Assembly (NCBI GenBank): GCA_934317215.1
Contig: CAKREH010000014.1
Location: 25,568-89,567, forward strand
Reading direction: 5' to 3'
Source: an uncultured Roseburia sp.
Lineage (GTDB): Bacteria > Bacillota > Clostridia > Lachnospirales > Lachnospiraceae
Length of the DNA: 64,000 nucleotides
The translations under genes were made by a program, and so were the position numbers. The notes below the pieces were generated by a model that saw nothing but the letters and a program-made list of their open reading frames with translations, ran no database searches and had not been told where the DNA came from. Shown piece by piece: positions 1-9,297 of the stretch; the first letter of the stretch is position 1, and every line of letters begins with the position of its first letter.

Positions 1-1124
1 TTGATAAAAGAGATGATGATGCTCTTTTATATCTGCCTTTCTGGGAGGAGGAAACCCTGGTGCTGATCCGGCTTGATATCGGGGCATTCCGGGGAAACGT
101 TCTTTCAAAAGAGGCACTGGAATATGCTAAGGAGATTTTAAAATGTTTTCATGACAGAGGAAAGGATATCATTCTGCGAGTGTTGTATGATACGCAGGGA
201 AAAGGGATGGAGCGGGAACCTGCATTATTTTCCATGGTTTTAACACATATGAAACAGCTTGGAGTCGTTGTGCGTGCGCATGAGAGTGATATTTTGGCAG
301 CCCAGGGACTGTTTGTCGGCAGCTGGGGAGAAATGCACGGATCAAAGTTTACAGATCCGGAATACATCCGGGAACTCTATGCCGTATGGAGAGAGGCACT
401 TGGAACGGAGATTAAGATTGTGCTAAGGAAGCCTTCTTTCTGCCGCATGGCAGTGGCAAAAGAGAACGGACAGACAGTTCCGGGTGTATTTGACGATGCG
501 ATTTTTGGATCAGAAGATCACATGGGAACATTTGGACAGAAGAAAAAAGGGGACAGCGCATGGACAGAAGACTGGTGCATGGTGGATGAACTGCTCTATA
601 TGCAGGAAAACTGCGGGATGATTCCGTTTGGCGGCGAGGTGCTTTCCGGTCAGATGTCCGATGCGGAGGAGACGCTGCGCGGATTGCAGGATTTTCGCGT
701 TTCCTATCTCAACAGTATCTATGAGGAACAGATCTTAGATCGATGGAAACAGACGTCATACAGGGAATGGAGCAGTCTTTATCAGTATATCGGTGCGCAT
801 TTAGGTTATCGGTTTGTGGTAAGGAGTGCTGTGTTTTATTCTGACAGGCTTGAGACCATGATAGAAAATACCGGATTTTCCAATATCTGTGACAGGGCGG
901 AACTTGCGCTGGTAAAGGAGGATGCTGATGGAACGCAGGAAACTTATACGGCAGATTATGATCTTCGGATGCTGGCAGGGCAGGAGACAGCAAAAGTGAT
1001 ATTTCCACTTTCAGGACTGCCGGGGGAGAGTGAAAGATTTTATCTGAAACTGACAAGATGCAGAGGAAAAGCGGCAATCTGTTTTGCAAATGAAGGGACA
1101 GGAGAACGGCTGTATCTCAGTTAA
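1..1124 (+). CDS. DUF4874/DUF4832 family protein (5' end cut by window)
   Basis: The reading frame is open from the first full codon at position 3, so the true start lies left of the window; a GTG at 60 is only an internal codon. About 373 residues are present. The protein aligns along its length with the product of the gene at 5020-6441, sharing LQGLFVGxWGE, a GGEV motif, and IxxHLGYRxV near the C-terminus. By that comparison some 90 N-terminal residues, probably including a membrane anchor, are missing. The family is an uncharacterised, TIM-barrel-like domain pair found beside exopolysaccharide genes; a glycan-processing role is inference. The gene is followed after 19 bp by a glycosyltransferase and is probably co-transcribed with it. 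Confidence 0.8.
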   Translation, partial: DKRDDDALLYLPFWEEETLVLIRLDIGAFRGNVLSKEALEYAKEILKCFHDRGKDIILRVLYDTQGKGMEREPALFSMVLTHMKQLGVVVRAHESDILAAQGLFVGSWGEMHGSKFTDPEYIRELYAVWREALGTEIKIVLRKPSFCRMAVAKENGQTVPGVFDDAIFGSEDHMGTFGQKKKGDSAWTEDWCMVDELLYMQENCGMIPFGGEVLSGQMSDAEETLRGLQDFRVSYLNSIYEEQILDRWKQTSYREWSSLYQYIGAHLGYRFVVRSAVFYSDRLETMIENTGFSNICDRAELALVKEDADGTQETYTADYDLRMLAGQETAKVIFPLSGLPGESERFYLKLTRCRGKAAICFANEGTGERLYLS

Positions 1125-1143
1125 AAAAGGAGCATGAAAGAAG

Positions 1144-2130
1144 ATGACAAAAGAGACAGACAGGATCAGTGTGATCGTGCCGGTGTATAATGTGAAAAAT
1201 TATCTTGAGGACTGTGTGAGGAGTATTATTGACCAGACCTATCCGGATTTAGAGATACTTCTAATTGATGACGAATCAGATGATGGTTCTGCAGAAATCT
1301 GTGACAGGCTGCAGATGGCAGATAAACGGATACAAGTATTCCATGAAAAAAATAAAGGTGTGTCAGGGGCAAGAAATAAAGGACTGAAGGAGGCGACCGG
1401 TGCATATATTGCCTTTGTTGATCCAGATGATAAATTAGAGCCGGATATGTATACATATCTGACCGGGCTGATAAAAAAATATGATGCACAGGTTGCCACA
1501 TGTTCCGGTTGGTATCAGGATGATGCCGGTGCCGCAAAAAAGTTTGAAAGTCCGAGGAGTGAGGTATGCTTAAATGGAAAGAAAGCACTTGGTGTTTTGC
1601 ATGAGAGAAGCTATCTGCGTGCCTATGTCTGGAATAAGCTATTTCGAAGAGAGGCACTTGACGGGATCCGTTTTTCGACGGAACTGTCTTTTGGAGAGGA
1701 TTACGAGATGCTCTGCCGGGTGTTAGAACAGTGCGGCAGGATCGTATGCGGAACAAAACCAGAGTATCACTATATGCAGAGAAAATCCGGTGTATGTAAT
1801 CAGGGATATGACAGAAATTACCAGAAGGCAATGCTGATGTTTGAAGATTGCTGCAGCATGTATTCGCGTAAATATCCCCAATATAGAACATTGTTCGAAG
1901 ACCATTATCTGTTTGATCTGATGGGAATGGCAGCTGCGATGGGGAGAAATGGCAATTATGCTGCTGAAGACTGCAAAAAAATAAAAAAATTTATCCGCAG
2001 GAAACTGCCGCAGTATCTTACAGACAGAAAAGTCCCACTTTATTTAAAGGGAAGTGCCTGTGTGATCTGTGTCAGTGTGAGGGCATTCGGCACTGTCTAC
2101 CGCATGCTGCATCGCACAGAAATTGTGTAG
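1144..2130 (+). CDS. GT2 family glycosyltransferase
   Basis: This 328-residue protein begins with the GT-A signature of family 2 glycosyltransferases: ISVIVPVYNV at residues 9-18, the nucleotide-binding acidic pair in IDDES near 41-45, and a DPDD metal-binding motif at 93-96. The catalytic domain fills about the first 210 residues; the C-terminal third is helical and basic. It should transfer a sugar from an activated nucleotide donor to a growing glycan on the cytoplasmic side of the membrane. Donor and acceptor cannot be read from sequence. Spacing to both neighbours is tight, consistent with one polysaccharide operon. Confidence 0.9.
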   Translation: MTKETDRISVIVPVYNVKNYLEDCVRSIIDQTYPDLEILLIDDESDDGSAEICDRLQMADKRIQVFHEKNKGVSGARNKGLKEATGAYIAFVDPDDKLEPDMYTYLTGLIKKYDAQVATCSGWYQDDAGAAKKFESPRSEVCLNGKKALGVLHERSYLRAYVWNKLFRREALDGIRFSTELSFGEDYEMLCRVLEQCGRIVCGTKPEYHYMQRKSGVCNQGYDRNYQKAMLMFEDCCSMYSRKYPQYRTLFEDHYLFDLMGMAAAMGRNGNYAAEDCKKIKKFIRRKLPQYLTDRKVPLYLKGSACVICVSVRAFGTVYRMLHRTEIV

Positions 2131-2203
2131 TCTGAAAATAAATGGCATGATGAAAATTTATGATAGATATTTGAAAGAAAATGGGAGAGAGGTGAGAACA
2201 CAG

Positions 2204-3760
2204 ATGAGAACACAGATGGAAAAGAGCAGAACGGAATATTCGACCATGAATACGGCGGTTGCAATGATCTCAAGGATTGCTGCAATTCTGATGGGCTTTG
2301 TGACACGTGTGGTATTCACGCATACTCTTAGTGAGAGCTATGTCGGGATCAATGGTCTGTTCACGGATATCTTAAATGTACTGTCACTGACAGAACTTGG
2401 CGTGGAGACGGCGATCAGTTATGCGCTTTACCGTCCGATCGCACAGGGGGATATAAAAAGACAGCAGATCCTGATGCGGATGTTCCAGACATTTTACCGT
2501 ATCACGGCATGCTGTGTGGCAGTGCTTGGATTGTCGATCATTCCATTTTTTGATGTTCTCATGAAAAACAGACCGGATGTTGACCATCTGATGTTAATCT
2601 ACTTTTTGTATCTGGCAAATTCGGTCGTGTCTTATCTGCTGGTATATAAACGCACGCTGATCGAAGTGCATCAGTTAAATTATATCGTTCTTTTGTATCA
2701 GACGGCGTTTCTGATCTTACAGGATATCTGTCAGATCGTTATTTTACTCACGACACATAATTTTATTCTGTTCCTGATCATTTATATTATCTGTACGCTG
2801 CTCTCAAACATCTGCATTTCCATGAGAGCGGATAAAATGTATCCGTATCTGAAAGAGAAAACAAAAGAACGGCTGTCGGAGGAAGAGAGAAAAGATATTT
2901 TCCGTAATATCAAGGCAATGCTGATGCATAAGCTTGGAAATGTCGTGGTCAATAATACCGATAATCTGCTGATCTCATCCTTTGTGGGTGTCATCAGTGT
3001 TGGAATTTATTCGAATTATTTCCTTCTGATCGGTTCGGTCAGGCAGGTATTAGACCAGATCTTCCAGGGAATCACCGCGAGTGTTGGAAATCTTGGGGCA
3101 ACAGAGAATGAAGGAAGGGTAAAGAACATTTTTGAGACGGCGTTTTTTATCGGAAACTGGCTTTATGGGGCGGCTGCGATCTGTCTGTATGAGCTTTTGA
3201 ATCCGTTTGTGGAACTTTCATTCGGGAAGCAGTATCTGTTTGATATGCCGGTCGTTCTGATCCTATGCATCAATTTCTATATAAACGGAACGAGAAAAGC
3301 GGTACTGACGTTTCGGGATTCGCTGGGACTGTTCTGGTTTGACCGCTATAAAGCATTGGTGGAGGCTGTGTTAAATCTTGTTATTTCGATCATTCTGGTA
3401 TGGGATTTTGGAGTCTTTGGCGTGTTTGCCGGAACATTTCTCTCCACGATGCTCACCTCTGTGTGGGTGGAACCATATGTGCTGTACCGGCACAGACTGC
3501 AAACGAATGCTGCTCCGTTTTTTATCCGTTATGTGATCTATGCAGCAGTGACAGGACTGATCTGGTATGGAACGGACCGGTTCTGTGCACTTGCGGGCGG
3601 CAGCGTTTTTGCCGTATTTTTAAAGCGGCTCTTCATCAGCGCAGTTGTGCCGAGTCTTGTGATGCTTCTTTGTTTTTGCCGTACAAAAGAGTTTGGAATT
3701 GTAAAGGGAAAAGCGCTTGCGATATGGAAAAAGAGGAGGAACAATGGAAGCAAAAAATAA
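2204..3760 (+). CDS. Wzx-type polysaccharide flippase (MOP superfamily)
   Basis: A polytopic membrane protein of 518 residues with roughly 12-14 hydrophobic segments and an N-terminal amphipathic region containing MNTAVAMISRIAAILMGF, typical of Gram-positive O-antigen and teichoic-type flippases. It would move lipid-linked glycan units across the membrane. The frame is open from a TTG at 2123 that overlaps the previous gene, but the ATG at 2204 is chosen because GAGAGGTGAG sits 8-9 bases upstream, whereas the ATGs at 2147 and 2150 have no ribosome binding site. The 3' end overlaps the next gene by 17 bp. Confidence 0.88.
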   Translation: MRTQMEKSRTEYSTMNTAVAMISRIAAILMGFVTRVVFTHTLSESYVGINGLFTDILNVLSLTELGVETAISYALYRPIAQGDIKRQQILMRMFQTFYRITACCVAVLGLSIIPFFDVLMKNRPDVDHLMLIYFLYLANSVVSYLLVYKRTLIEVHQLNYIVLLYQTAFLILQDICQIVILLTTHNFILFLIIYIICTLLSNICISMRADKMYPYLKEKTKERLSEEERKDIFRNIKAMLMHKLGNVVVNNTDNLLISSFVGVISVGIYSNYFLLIGSVRQVLDQIFQGITASVGNLGATENEGRVKNIFETAFFIGNWLYGAAAICLYELLNPFVELSFGKQYLFDMPVVLILCINFYINGTRKAVLTFRDSLGLFWFDRYKALVEAVLNLVISIILVWDFGVFGVFAGTFLSTMLTSVWVEPYVLYRHRLQTNAAPFFIRYVIYAAVTGLIWYGTDRFCALAGGSVFAVFLKRLFISAVVPSLVMLLCFCRTKEFGIVKGKALAIWKKRRNNGSKK

Positions 3761-5018
3761 TGAAAAAGAGATGGTACTGTGCAGTCTTTTGGATCTGGCA
3801 CTGCATGCAGGCAAAAATACGCTGCACGCAGAAGATCAAGCCGATTTAAAAGAAAAATGTGAAAAAATAAAGCAGAAGAAGCCGGACTGGAAAAGTATCA
3901 TTTTGGCAGCGGATAAGCATCGTGTGCTGCCGCTTTTATATGATGTACTGGAAGAAATCCTGCCGAAAGATAGTGCAGACTGGAAAAGGGTGCAGGAGAG
4001 GAGTACACAGACGGTGCGGCAGTCTTATCGTCTGCTTTTTATGAGCCGGTATGTAACAGAAATTTTGAAGGATGCGGGGATTGATACCATATTATTAAAA
4101 GGAAGCGGTATCGCAGAACTGTATCCGGTGCCGGAGCTTCGTAAATCAGGAGATATTGATCTTTTATTTGAAGATGGGAAAAAGGCATGCGCAGCGGGTG
4201 CCTGTCTGGAGACACACGGATTTGTATTAGAGAGCGGGCATCAGGAAAATCATCATCTTACCTATATGAGCAGAGAGGGCATCCGGCTGGAATTGCACAG
4301 TGCACTGGTGGAGCCGTTTGACTCTGCGGAAGTGAATGATTTTCTGGAAAAATGTCAGAAAGAATTTTTTGAATACAGAGTTACTGAAAATGTTATGGGG
4401 GTGGACTTTTCGCTGACAGCTCCAGCGTATCAGGCATTTTATCTGTTGTTACATATGCTGCAGCATTTTCTGCGATCGGGATTTGGTCTAAAACTTTTGT
4501 GTGACTGGGTTGTATTCTGGGAACGGGGATGTACCAGGGAGGAAGAAATAAAATTCCTTAATCTGGTAAAAGAAAGCGGAATCTTATATTTTGCGCGTAT
4601 GGTGACAGCATTGTGTGTAAAGTATTTAGGCTTATCAGAAGACAGAGTATGTTTTCTGAAAAAACAGGGGGAAACGGGATTTAAAGCGGAAGAGACATAT
4701 TTGAAAGATTTCCTCACGGAAATCATGGAAGCGGAGGAGTTTGGAGAGACGCATCCGGAGCGTATGGTAGCAATGCGGGGGACCGGCTTTAAAGATTATA
4801 TCAGGGAGTTTCATCATCAGATGCTCTTAGGACATCCGAGAGCAGGACGCTACAAAATACTATATCCGATACTCTGGATCCGGACGTTCTGCGGGTTTGT
4901 ATATCGTAACCGGAAGCTTCGGGGAACATCGAGCATTGCCGTCTTAAAGAATGCAAAAAAACGGAGCCGGCTGGTGACGAAAATGAAACTGTTTCAAAAG
5001 AAGAAAAATGAGGCATAG
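3744..5018 (+). CDS. Nucleotidyltransferase family protein (PF14907 type)
   Basis: This 424-residue protein shows the hallmark of the NTP_transf_5 group: ILLKGSGIAELYP followed by RKSGDIDLLFED around residues 112-140, where the two acidic residues of DID would bind metal and nucleotide. The start at 3744 follows a GAGGAGG site and overlaps the flippase gene. The family transfers a nucleotidyl group to an unknown acceptor. Members occur in polysaccharide loci and also as tailoring enzymes of some lasso peptide clusters, such as the paeninodin type. That matters here because a PqqD-HPr kinase, an ABC exporter and an S26 peptidase lie 5-9 kb downstream. The substrate is not known. Confidence 0.82.
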   Translation: MEAKNNEKEMVLCSLLDLALHAGKNTLHAEDQADLKEKCEKIKQKKPDWKSIILAADKHRVLPLLYDVLEEILPKDSADWKRVQERSTQTVRQSYRLLFMSRYVTEILKDAGIDTILLKGSGIAELYPVPELRKSGDIDLLFEDGKKACAAGACLETHGFVLESGHQENHHLTYMSREGIRLELHSALVEPFDSAEVNDFLEKCQKEFFEYRVTENVMGVDFSLTAPAYQAFYLLLHMLQHFLRSGFGLKLLCDWVVFWERGCTREEEIKFLNLVKESGILYFARMVTALCVKYLGLSEDRVCFLKKQGETGFKAEETYLKDFLTEIMEAEEFGETHPERMVAMRGTGFKDYIREFHHQMLLGHPRAGRYKILYPILWIRTFCGFVYRNRKLRGTSSIAVLKNAKKRSRLVTKMKLFQKKKNEA

Positions 5019-5019
5019 A

Positions 5020-6441
5020 ATGAGAAAAAAACTGGTGTTTTTCATTCTGTTTGTATTGATAATTACAGGAATTGCGGCGGGACTGCATGATTATTTTCAC
5101 TGGCAGGTAACGTTTAATACGGAGAATTTTACGGAATCTGCACAGGAGATATGGAATCCGGACCGCGGCTTTTATCATATTTACGGTTTTCTGATATCGG
5201 ATGAACCGGCGGATATGGGTGAGCAGTTAGACAGGCAGATGGAAAAGGATACAGGTCATGCGCTTGCCATGGTGCAGATCAATTTAAGGGAATACCGGGA
5301 CAGGGAAATATCAGAGGAAGGACTGAAACACATAGAAGATCTGTTTTTGGCAATGTCTGCTGCAAAAGAGCACTGGATCGTGCGTTTTTTGTATGACTGG
5401 GACGGGGAAAACGAAAAATATGAACCCCAGAGTATGGATCTCGTGTTAGACCACATGCAGCAGGTTGGAGAGATATTGACCAGATACAGGGACTCTGTTT
5501 TTACCTTACAGGGACTTTTTGTCGGCAACTGGGGGGAGATCAACGGAACGAAATACGCCGATAAACAGTCCTTACAGCAGCTCGCAAAGCAGCTTGTAAA
5601 AGTGACGGGCGGGCAGATGTATCTTGCAGTGCGGACACCCGCGCACTGGCGGCAGATCATGGAAAGTGCAGATGCGGCTTTGCAGAAGGATCAGGCAGAT
5701 CCACTGTATGGAAGGCTTGGACTGTTCAATGACGGAATGTTAGGAAGCGGCAATGACTGTGGCACTTACAGTGAAAAAAGTGCCGTGGAAGCAGGGATGG
5801 ATCAGGCGTGGAACCGTGTGGAAGAACTTACATTTCAGGAGAAACTGTGTTCCCGTGTGCCAAATGGCGGAGAGGTCATCATAGACAATGAATATAATGA
5901 TTTAGAGAATGCCATTGCAGATTTAAAAACCATACATGTGACTTATCTGAACCAGGACTATGATGAGGCAGTATTAAAAAAATGGGCAGCATCCACGGTA
6001 CAGACATCGGACTGCTTTGATGGGATGGACGGGCTTTCTTACATAGAGAGGCATTTAGGTTACCGTCTGGTGTTGTCGGATATTTCAATGCAGCATGATT
6101 TCCGGGAGGATACGGCAGAGATCCAGGTGGCACTTAAGAATGTCGGATTTGCACCGGTCTATAAAGCGTGTGAACCGGTGCTCCTTGTGAAAGATGAAAC
6201 CGGTCAGACGATTTATGAGGGAATCCCATCAGGGGATATCATGTCACTTGCCGGTGGAAATGAAGCAGAAAAAAAAGAAATTTTTTCTGTGAGTGTGCCG
6301 CTTAGGGGATTAAAAGATGGGCGTTACAGTGTATATTTTGCGGTGCGCGATACGGCGGACAGCAGTTTTATCACATTTGCAAATGAACAGAAAACAGAAA
6401 AGGAAGGATATAAGATCGGAACCATTTTGCTGGAATCGTAA
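5020..6441 (+). CDS. Membrane-anchored DUF4874/DUF4832 family protein
   Basis: Full-length paralogue of the truncated gene at the left edge, 473 residues. Residues 2-22 form a basic-then-hydrophobic signal anchor. The DUF4874 part begins at NPDRGFYHIY near residue 45, followed by LQGLFVGNWGEI and NGGEVI. The DUF4832 part follows from about 330 and ends in a beta-rich tail (SDISMQHDF onward). The ATG at 5020 has GAGG six bases upstream; an ATG at 5008 is in frame but lacks a site. It overlaps or abuts the nucleotidyltransferase gene, so it belongs to the same operon, and a terminator overlaps its stop codon. Function is unknown; a surface glycan-related role is inferred from neighbours. Confidence 0.82.
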   Translation: MRKKLVFFILFVLIITGIAAGLHDYFHWQVTFNTENFTESAQEIWNPDRGFYHIYGFLISDEPADMGEQLDRQMEKDTGHALAMVQINLREYRDREISEEGLKHIEDLFLAMSAAKEHWIVRFLYDWDGENEKYEPQSMDLVLDHMQQVGEILTRYRDSVFTLQGLFVGNWGEINGTKYADKQSLQQLAKQLVKVTGGQMYLAVRTPAHWRQIMESADAALQKDQADPLYGRLGLFNDGMLGSGNDCGTYSEKSAVEAGMDQAWNRVEELTFQEKLCSRVPNGGEVIIDNEYNDLENAIADLKTIHVTYLNQDYDEAVLKKWAASTVQTSDCFDGMDGLSYIERHLGYRLVLSDISMQHDFREDTAEIQVALKNVGFAPVYKACEPVLLVKDETGQTIYEGIPSGDIMSLAGGNEAEKKEIFSVSVPLRGLKDGRYSVYFAVRDTADSSFITFANEQKTEKEGYKIGTILLES

Positions 6442-6460
6442 AATGGTTCCGATTTTGTTT
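6415..6460 (+). terminator. Intrinsic terminator overlapping a stop codon
   Basis: ATCGGAACCATTTT at 6415-6428 pairs perfectly with AAAATGGTTCCGAT at 6440-6453 and is followed by a T-rich run. The stem includes the last codons of the preceding gene, so the first glycan operon ends here. Confidence 0.85.
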
Positions 6461-6547
6461 AGAGATAATTTCGAAAATATTTAAGAAAAGCTGTCTGTTC
6501 TCTTAAGAGTTTTTCCGTAAGATAAATTGCGAAAGGAAGGGAAGATT

Positions 6548-7597
6548 ATGACAGAGAACAGAAATAAATATCTGAGTTTTGTGGTTCCATGTTACAACTC
6601 GGAGGGTTATATGGCAAGGTGTATCGATTCGCTGCTGCCGGGCGGGGAAGATGTGGAGATCATTATTATAGATGACGGTTCAAAGGATAGGACCGGAGAG
6701 ATCGCGGATGCATATCAGGAAAAATATCCGGATCTTGTGAGAGTAATACATAAGGAAAACGGCGGTCATGGTTCTGGCGTCAATGCAGGAATTGCCTGTG
6801 CAAGTGGAACTTATTTTAAGGTGGTGGATTCCGATGACTGGCTTGACGGGAATGCTTACCGGAAACTTTTAGAAAAAATCAGATATTACTGCAAAGAGGC
6901 GGAAGAGGGAGAAGAAAAGCCGGATTTGTTTCTCTGCAATTATGTATACAATCATCTGGAAGAACAGATCACGCGCAGTATGGGATATGGAAATGTGTTC
7001 CCGGAAGGAAAAATCTGCCACTGGAGTGGGATCGGGCATTTTCTGCCGTCCCAGTATCTGGTCATGCATGCGCTGGTTTACCGCACGGAAATATTACGGC
7101 AGTCAGGAATCGTTCTGCCGGAGCATACATTTTATGTGGACAATCTGTTTGCCTACTGTCCATTGCCATATGTCAGAAATATTTTTTATATGGATATCGA
7201 TCTGTATCAGTATTATCTTGGCAGGGATGACCAGTCCGTCAATGAGGAAGTATTAAAAAGCCGGATTGACCAGCAGATGAAAGTGACCAGAATGGTGATT
7301 GCGGGAGCAGATCTTACAAAAATAAAAGAGAAGGAACCAAAACTGGCATCGTATATGTGCCGCAATATCTCCATCATGATGGCAATCTCATCCATCCACC
7401 TGCTTTTGATCGGAAATGAGGAAGCACTGGAAAAACGAAAAAATCTGTGGGGAGAGATCAAAACATCCGATCCGAAACTGTATTATAAACTGAAATATGC
7501 GAGCTTAAGCGGCTGGACGGATCTGCCCGGAGCATTTGGAAGGCGGCTGACCATTGGTGGATACCGTCTGGCAAATGCAGTTTACAGATTTCAGTAA
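6548..7597 (+). CDS. GT2 family glycosyltransferase
   Basis: A 349-residue family 2 glycosyltransferase. LSFVVPCYNSE lies at residues 9-19, the acidic pair of IDDGS at 41-45, and a DSDD metal-binding motif at 94-97. The start at 6548 follows GAAAGGAAGGGAAG. The central region contains an aromatic-rich acceptor-binding part (HTFYVDNLFAYCPL), often seen in Gram-positive polymer-modifying transferases. It follows a terminator, so it heads a second transcription unit with the next genes. Donor and acceptor are unknown. Confidence 0.9.
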   Translation: MTENRNKYLSFVVPCYNSEGYMARCIDSLLPGGEDVEIIIIDDGSKDRTGEIADAYQEKYPDLVRVIHKENGGHGSGVNAGIACASGTYFKVVDSDDWLDGNAYRKLLEKIRYYCKEAEEGEEKPDLFLCNYVYNHLEEQITRSMGYGNVFPEGKICHWSGIGHFLPSQYLVMHALVYRTEILRQSGIVLPEHTFYVDNLFAYCPLPYVRNIFYMDIDLYQYYLGRDDQSVNEEVLKSRIDQQMKVTRMVIAGADLTKIKEKEPKLASYMCRNISIMMAISSIHLLLIGNEEALEKRKNLWGEIKTSDPKLYYKLKYASLSGWTDLPGAFGRRLTIGGYRLANAVYRFQ

Positions 7598-7635
7598 ACA
7601 CCGGGATCAGAAAAAACAGGAAGGAACCAAGGATT

Positions 7636-8190
7636 ATGGCACATATATATATTGCATTAGTAGACACACCGGGAATTTTTGCATCATTGATCAGGCATTA
7701 TCTGGGACAGAAATACGTTCATGTGGTGCTGTCACTGGATGAGCAGTTAGCGGAAGCGTACAGTTTTGGAAGAAGAAACCCCTATATTCCGTTAATCGCA
7801 GGATTTGAGCGTGAGTGGAGCAGACAGATTGCGGGGGCATTTCCGACAGCGGAGTACCGGATCTGTGAACTCGACTGCACCAGTGAGCAGAAAGAGGCGA
7901 TCCGCGAACGTCTGCATGAGGATTACAAAAACAGATTCCATATGCACTATGCGGTTGCAGGACTGCTGCCTTTAGTCTGCCACCGGAAATTTTATCTGAA
8001 AAACCAGTATACATGTTCCTCTTATCTGGCAGAAGTGTTAGGGGAACAGGGTATTTCCATATCGGAAAAACATTTTTCACTGGTCACACCGAAGGATGTC
8101 TGCGAATACGAAAACTGCCGTGTGGTGTTTGAGGGACGTCTCTCGGATCTGATCGCGCGGGAAGAACAGGCGGTTGCCTATGAAGCGTAA
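7636..8190 (+). CDS. YiiX/NlpC-P60-like permuted-papain protein (probable)
   Basis: A 184-residue soluble protein with no signal peptide. KYVHVVLSLDE places a histidine at residue 29 and QYTCSSYLAEVL a cysteine at 127. A His-before-Cys order with a hydrophobic helix after the cysteine matches circularly permuted papain-fold enzymes (YiiX/LRAT type), which act on amide or ester bonds in peptidoglycan-like or lipid substrates. The assignment rests on these two motifs and the length. It lies 38 bp after a glycosyltransferase and overlaps the next gene by 11 bp, so the three probably form one unit. Confidence 0.55.
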   Translation: MAHIYIALVDTPGIFASLIRHYLGQKYVHVVLSLDEQLAEAYSFGRRNPYIPLIAGFEREWSRQIAGAFPTAEYRICELDCTSEQKEAIRERLHEDYKNRFHMHYAVAGLLPLVCHRKFYLKNQYTCSSYLAEVLGEQGISISEKHFSLVTPKDVCEYENCRVVFEGRLSDLIAREEQAVAYEA

Positions 8191-9235
8191 AAGTTCAGGC
8201 AGAAAGTATATAGGGGAAGGAGTGTTATTCCTTGCGATTATGATATTCACGTTTACTACATTTTTGCATGGACAGAACTTTTTACAGCTGAAATCAACGA
8301 TAACCGGAATGAAAACGGTATATGTCGGGGCAGCATTGTTTCTTTCGGTATTTTTTGTTGCTGCGGAGGGGCTCATGATCTGTTTTCTGCTCCGCAGTAT
8401 CGGAGTCATGGCGGGGGCACGGCAGTGCATCGGGTATTCATTTGCCGGCTTCTTTTTTTCCGGGATCACACCGTCCGCATCCGGGGGACAGCCTATGCAG
8501 CTTTATTATATGAAAAAGGACGGTATTCCCCTGCCGGAGGGAACAGCAGTGCTGATGGCTGTTGCGATAGCTTATAAATTTGTGCTTGCGGTCATAGGCA
8601 TTATGATCCTGTTATTCTGGGGAAAGCCAGTTTTGGGTTATTTGGGCGGATATTTTTTCTGGTATCTGGTTGGGCTGTCTTTAAATGTTCTGCTGGTGAT
8701 ACTTCTTTTGCTTGTCATGTTAAGACCTGTACTGATCCGTCATCTGGCTGAAAAAATAATTATCATGGCACAAAAATGCGGTGTGAAAATGTCAAAAGAA
8801 AAATGGCTGCAGAAGCTGGACGGATTTCTGGATGGATACCGTGGAACTGTTCTTTTTTTCAGAAAACACAAAGAAAAAATTTTGATTTTAGTTGTGATGA
8901 CATTTTTTCAGAGAAGCAGTGCTTTTTTGCTGACTTTTATGGTGTATCGGGGATTTGGATTGTCCGGGACAGCTATGTATAAGATCCTGCTGCTTCAGGC
9001 AGCCATCTATGTTGCGGTTGATATGCTTCCGGTACCGGGGGCACAGGGAATCACAGAGGCGATGTACCAAAAAGTATTTCTGCCGGTATTTTCAAAACGG
9101 TATCTGATTCCTGCAATGTGCGTGACAAGGGGACTTGGATTTTATCTGATGCTGATCGTGGGTGCTGCATGGATTTTTGCAATTCATGCTAAAAAAGTTG
9201 GTTTTGGGAGAAAAAAGACGTGCAGGGATGCTTGA
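8180..9235 (+). CDS. Lysylphosphatidylglycerol synthase-like flippase-domain membrane protein
   Basis: This 351-residue protein has about eight hydrophobic segments and the conserved SGITPSASGGQPMQ motif near residue 95, followed by DMLPVPGAQGITEA near 280. Both are diagnostic of the LPG_synthase_TM / UPF0104 family (PF03706). The C-terminal aminoacyl-transferase domain of full MprF proteins is absent, so it corresponds to the transmembrane or flippase half only. Such proteins accompany glycosyltransferases and move or modify lipid-linked substrates. ATG 8180 is chosen over the in-frame TTG two codons upstream; the coding region overlaps the previous gene. Confidence 0.82.
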   Translation: MKRKSSGRKYIGEGVLFLAIMIFTFTTFLHGQNFLQLKSTITGMKTVYVGAALFLSVFFVAAEGLMICFLLRSIGVMAGARQCIGYSFAGFFFSGITPSASGGQPMQLYYMKKDGIPLPEGTAVLMAVAIAYKFVLAVIGIMILLFWGKPVLGYLGGYFFWYLVGLSLNVLLVILLLLVMLRPVLIRHLAEKIIIMAQKCGVKMSKEKWLQKLDGFLDGYRGTVLFFRKHKEKILILVVMTFFQRSSAFLLTFMVYRGFGLSGTAMYKILLLQAAIYVAVDMLPVPGAQGITEAMYQKVFLPVFSKRYLIPAMCVTRGLGFYLMLIVGAAWIFAIHAKKVGFGRKKTCRDA

Positions 9236-9297
9236 CAGCACAGACAGATATGATTAAAATTATAGGAAAGATTAAAAACAAGGAGAGGGAAGTTCAG

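Noticed and set aside
1226..1891. Long antisense frame across the first GT2 gene
   Set aside because: It lies opposite a strongly supported glycosyltransferase, has no ribosome binding site and shows no family features; a shadow of codon bias.
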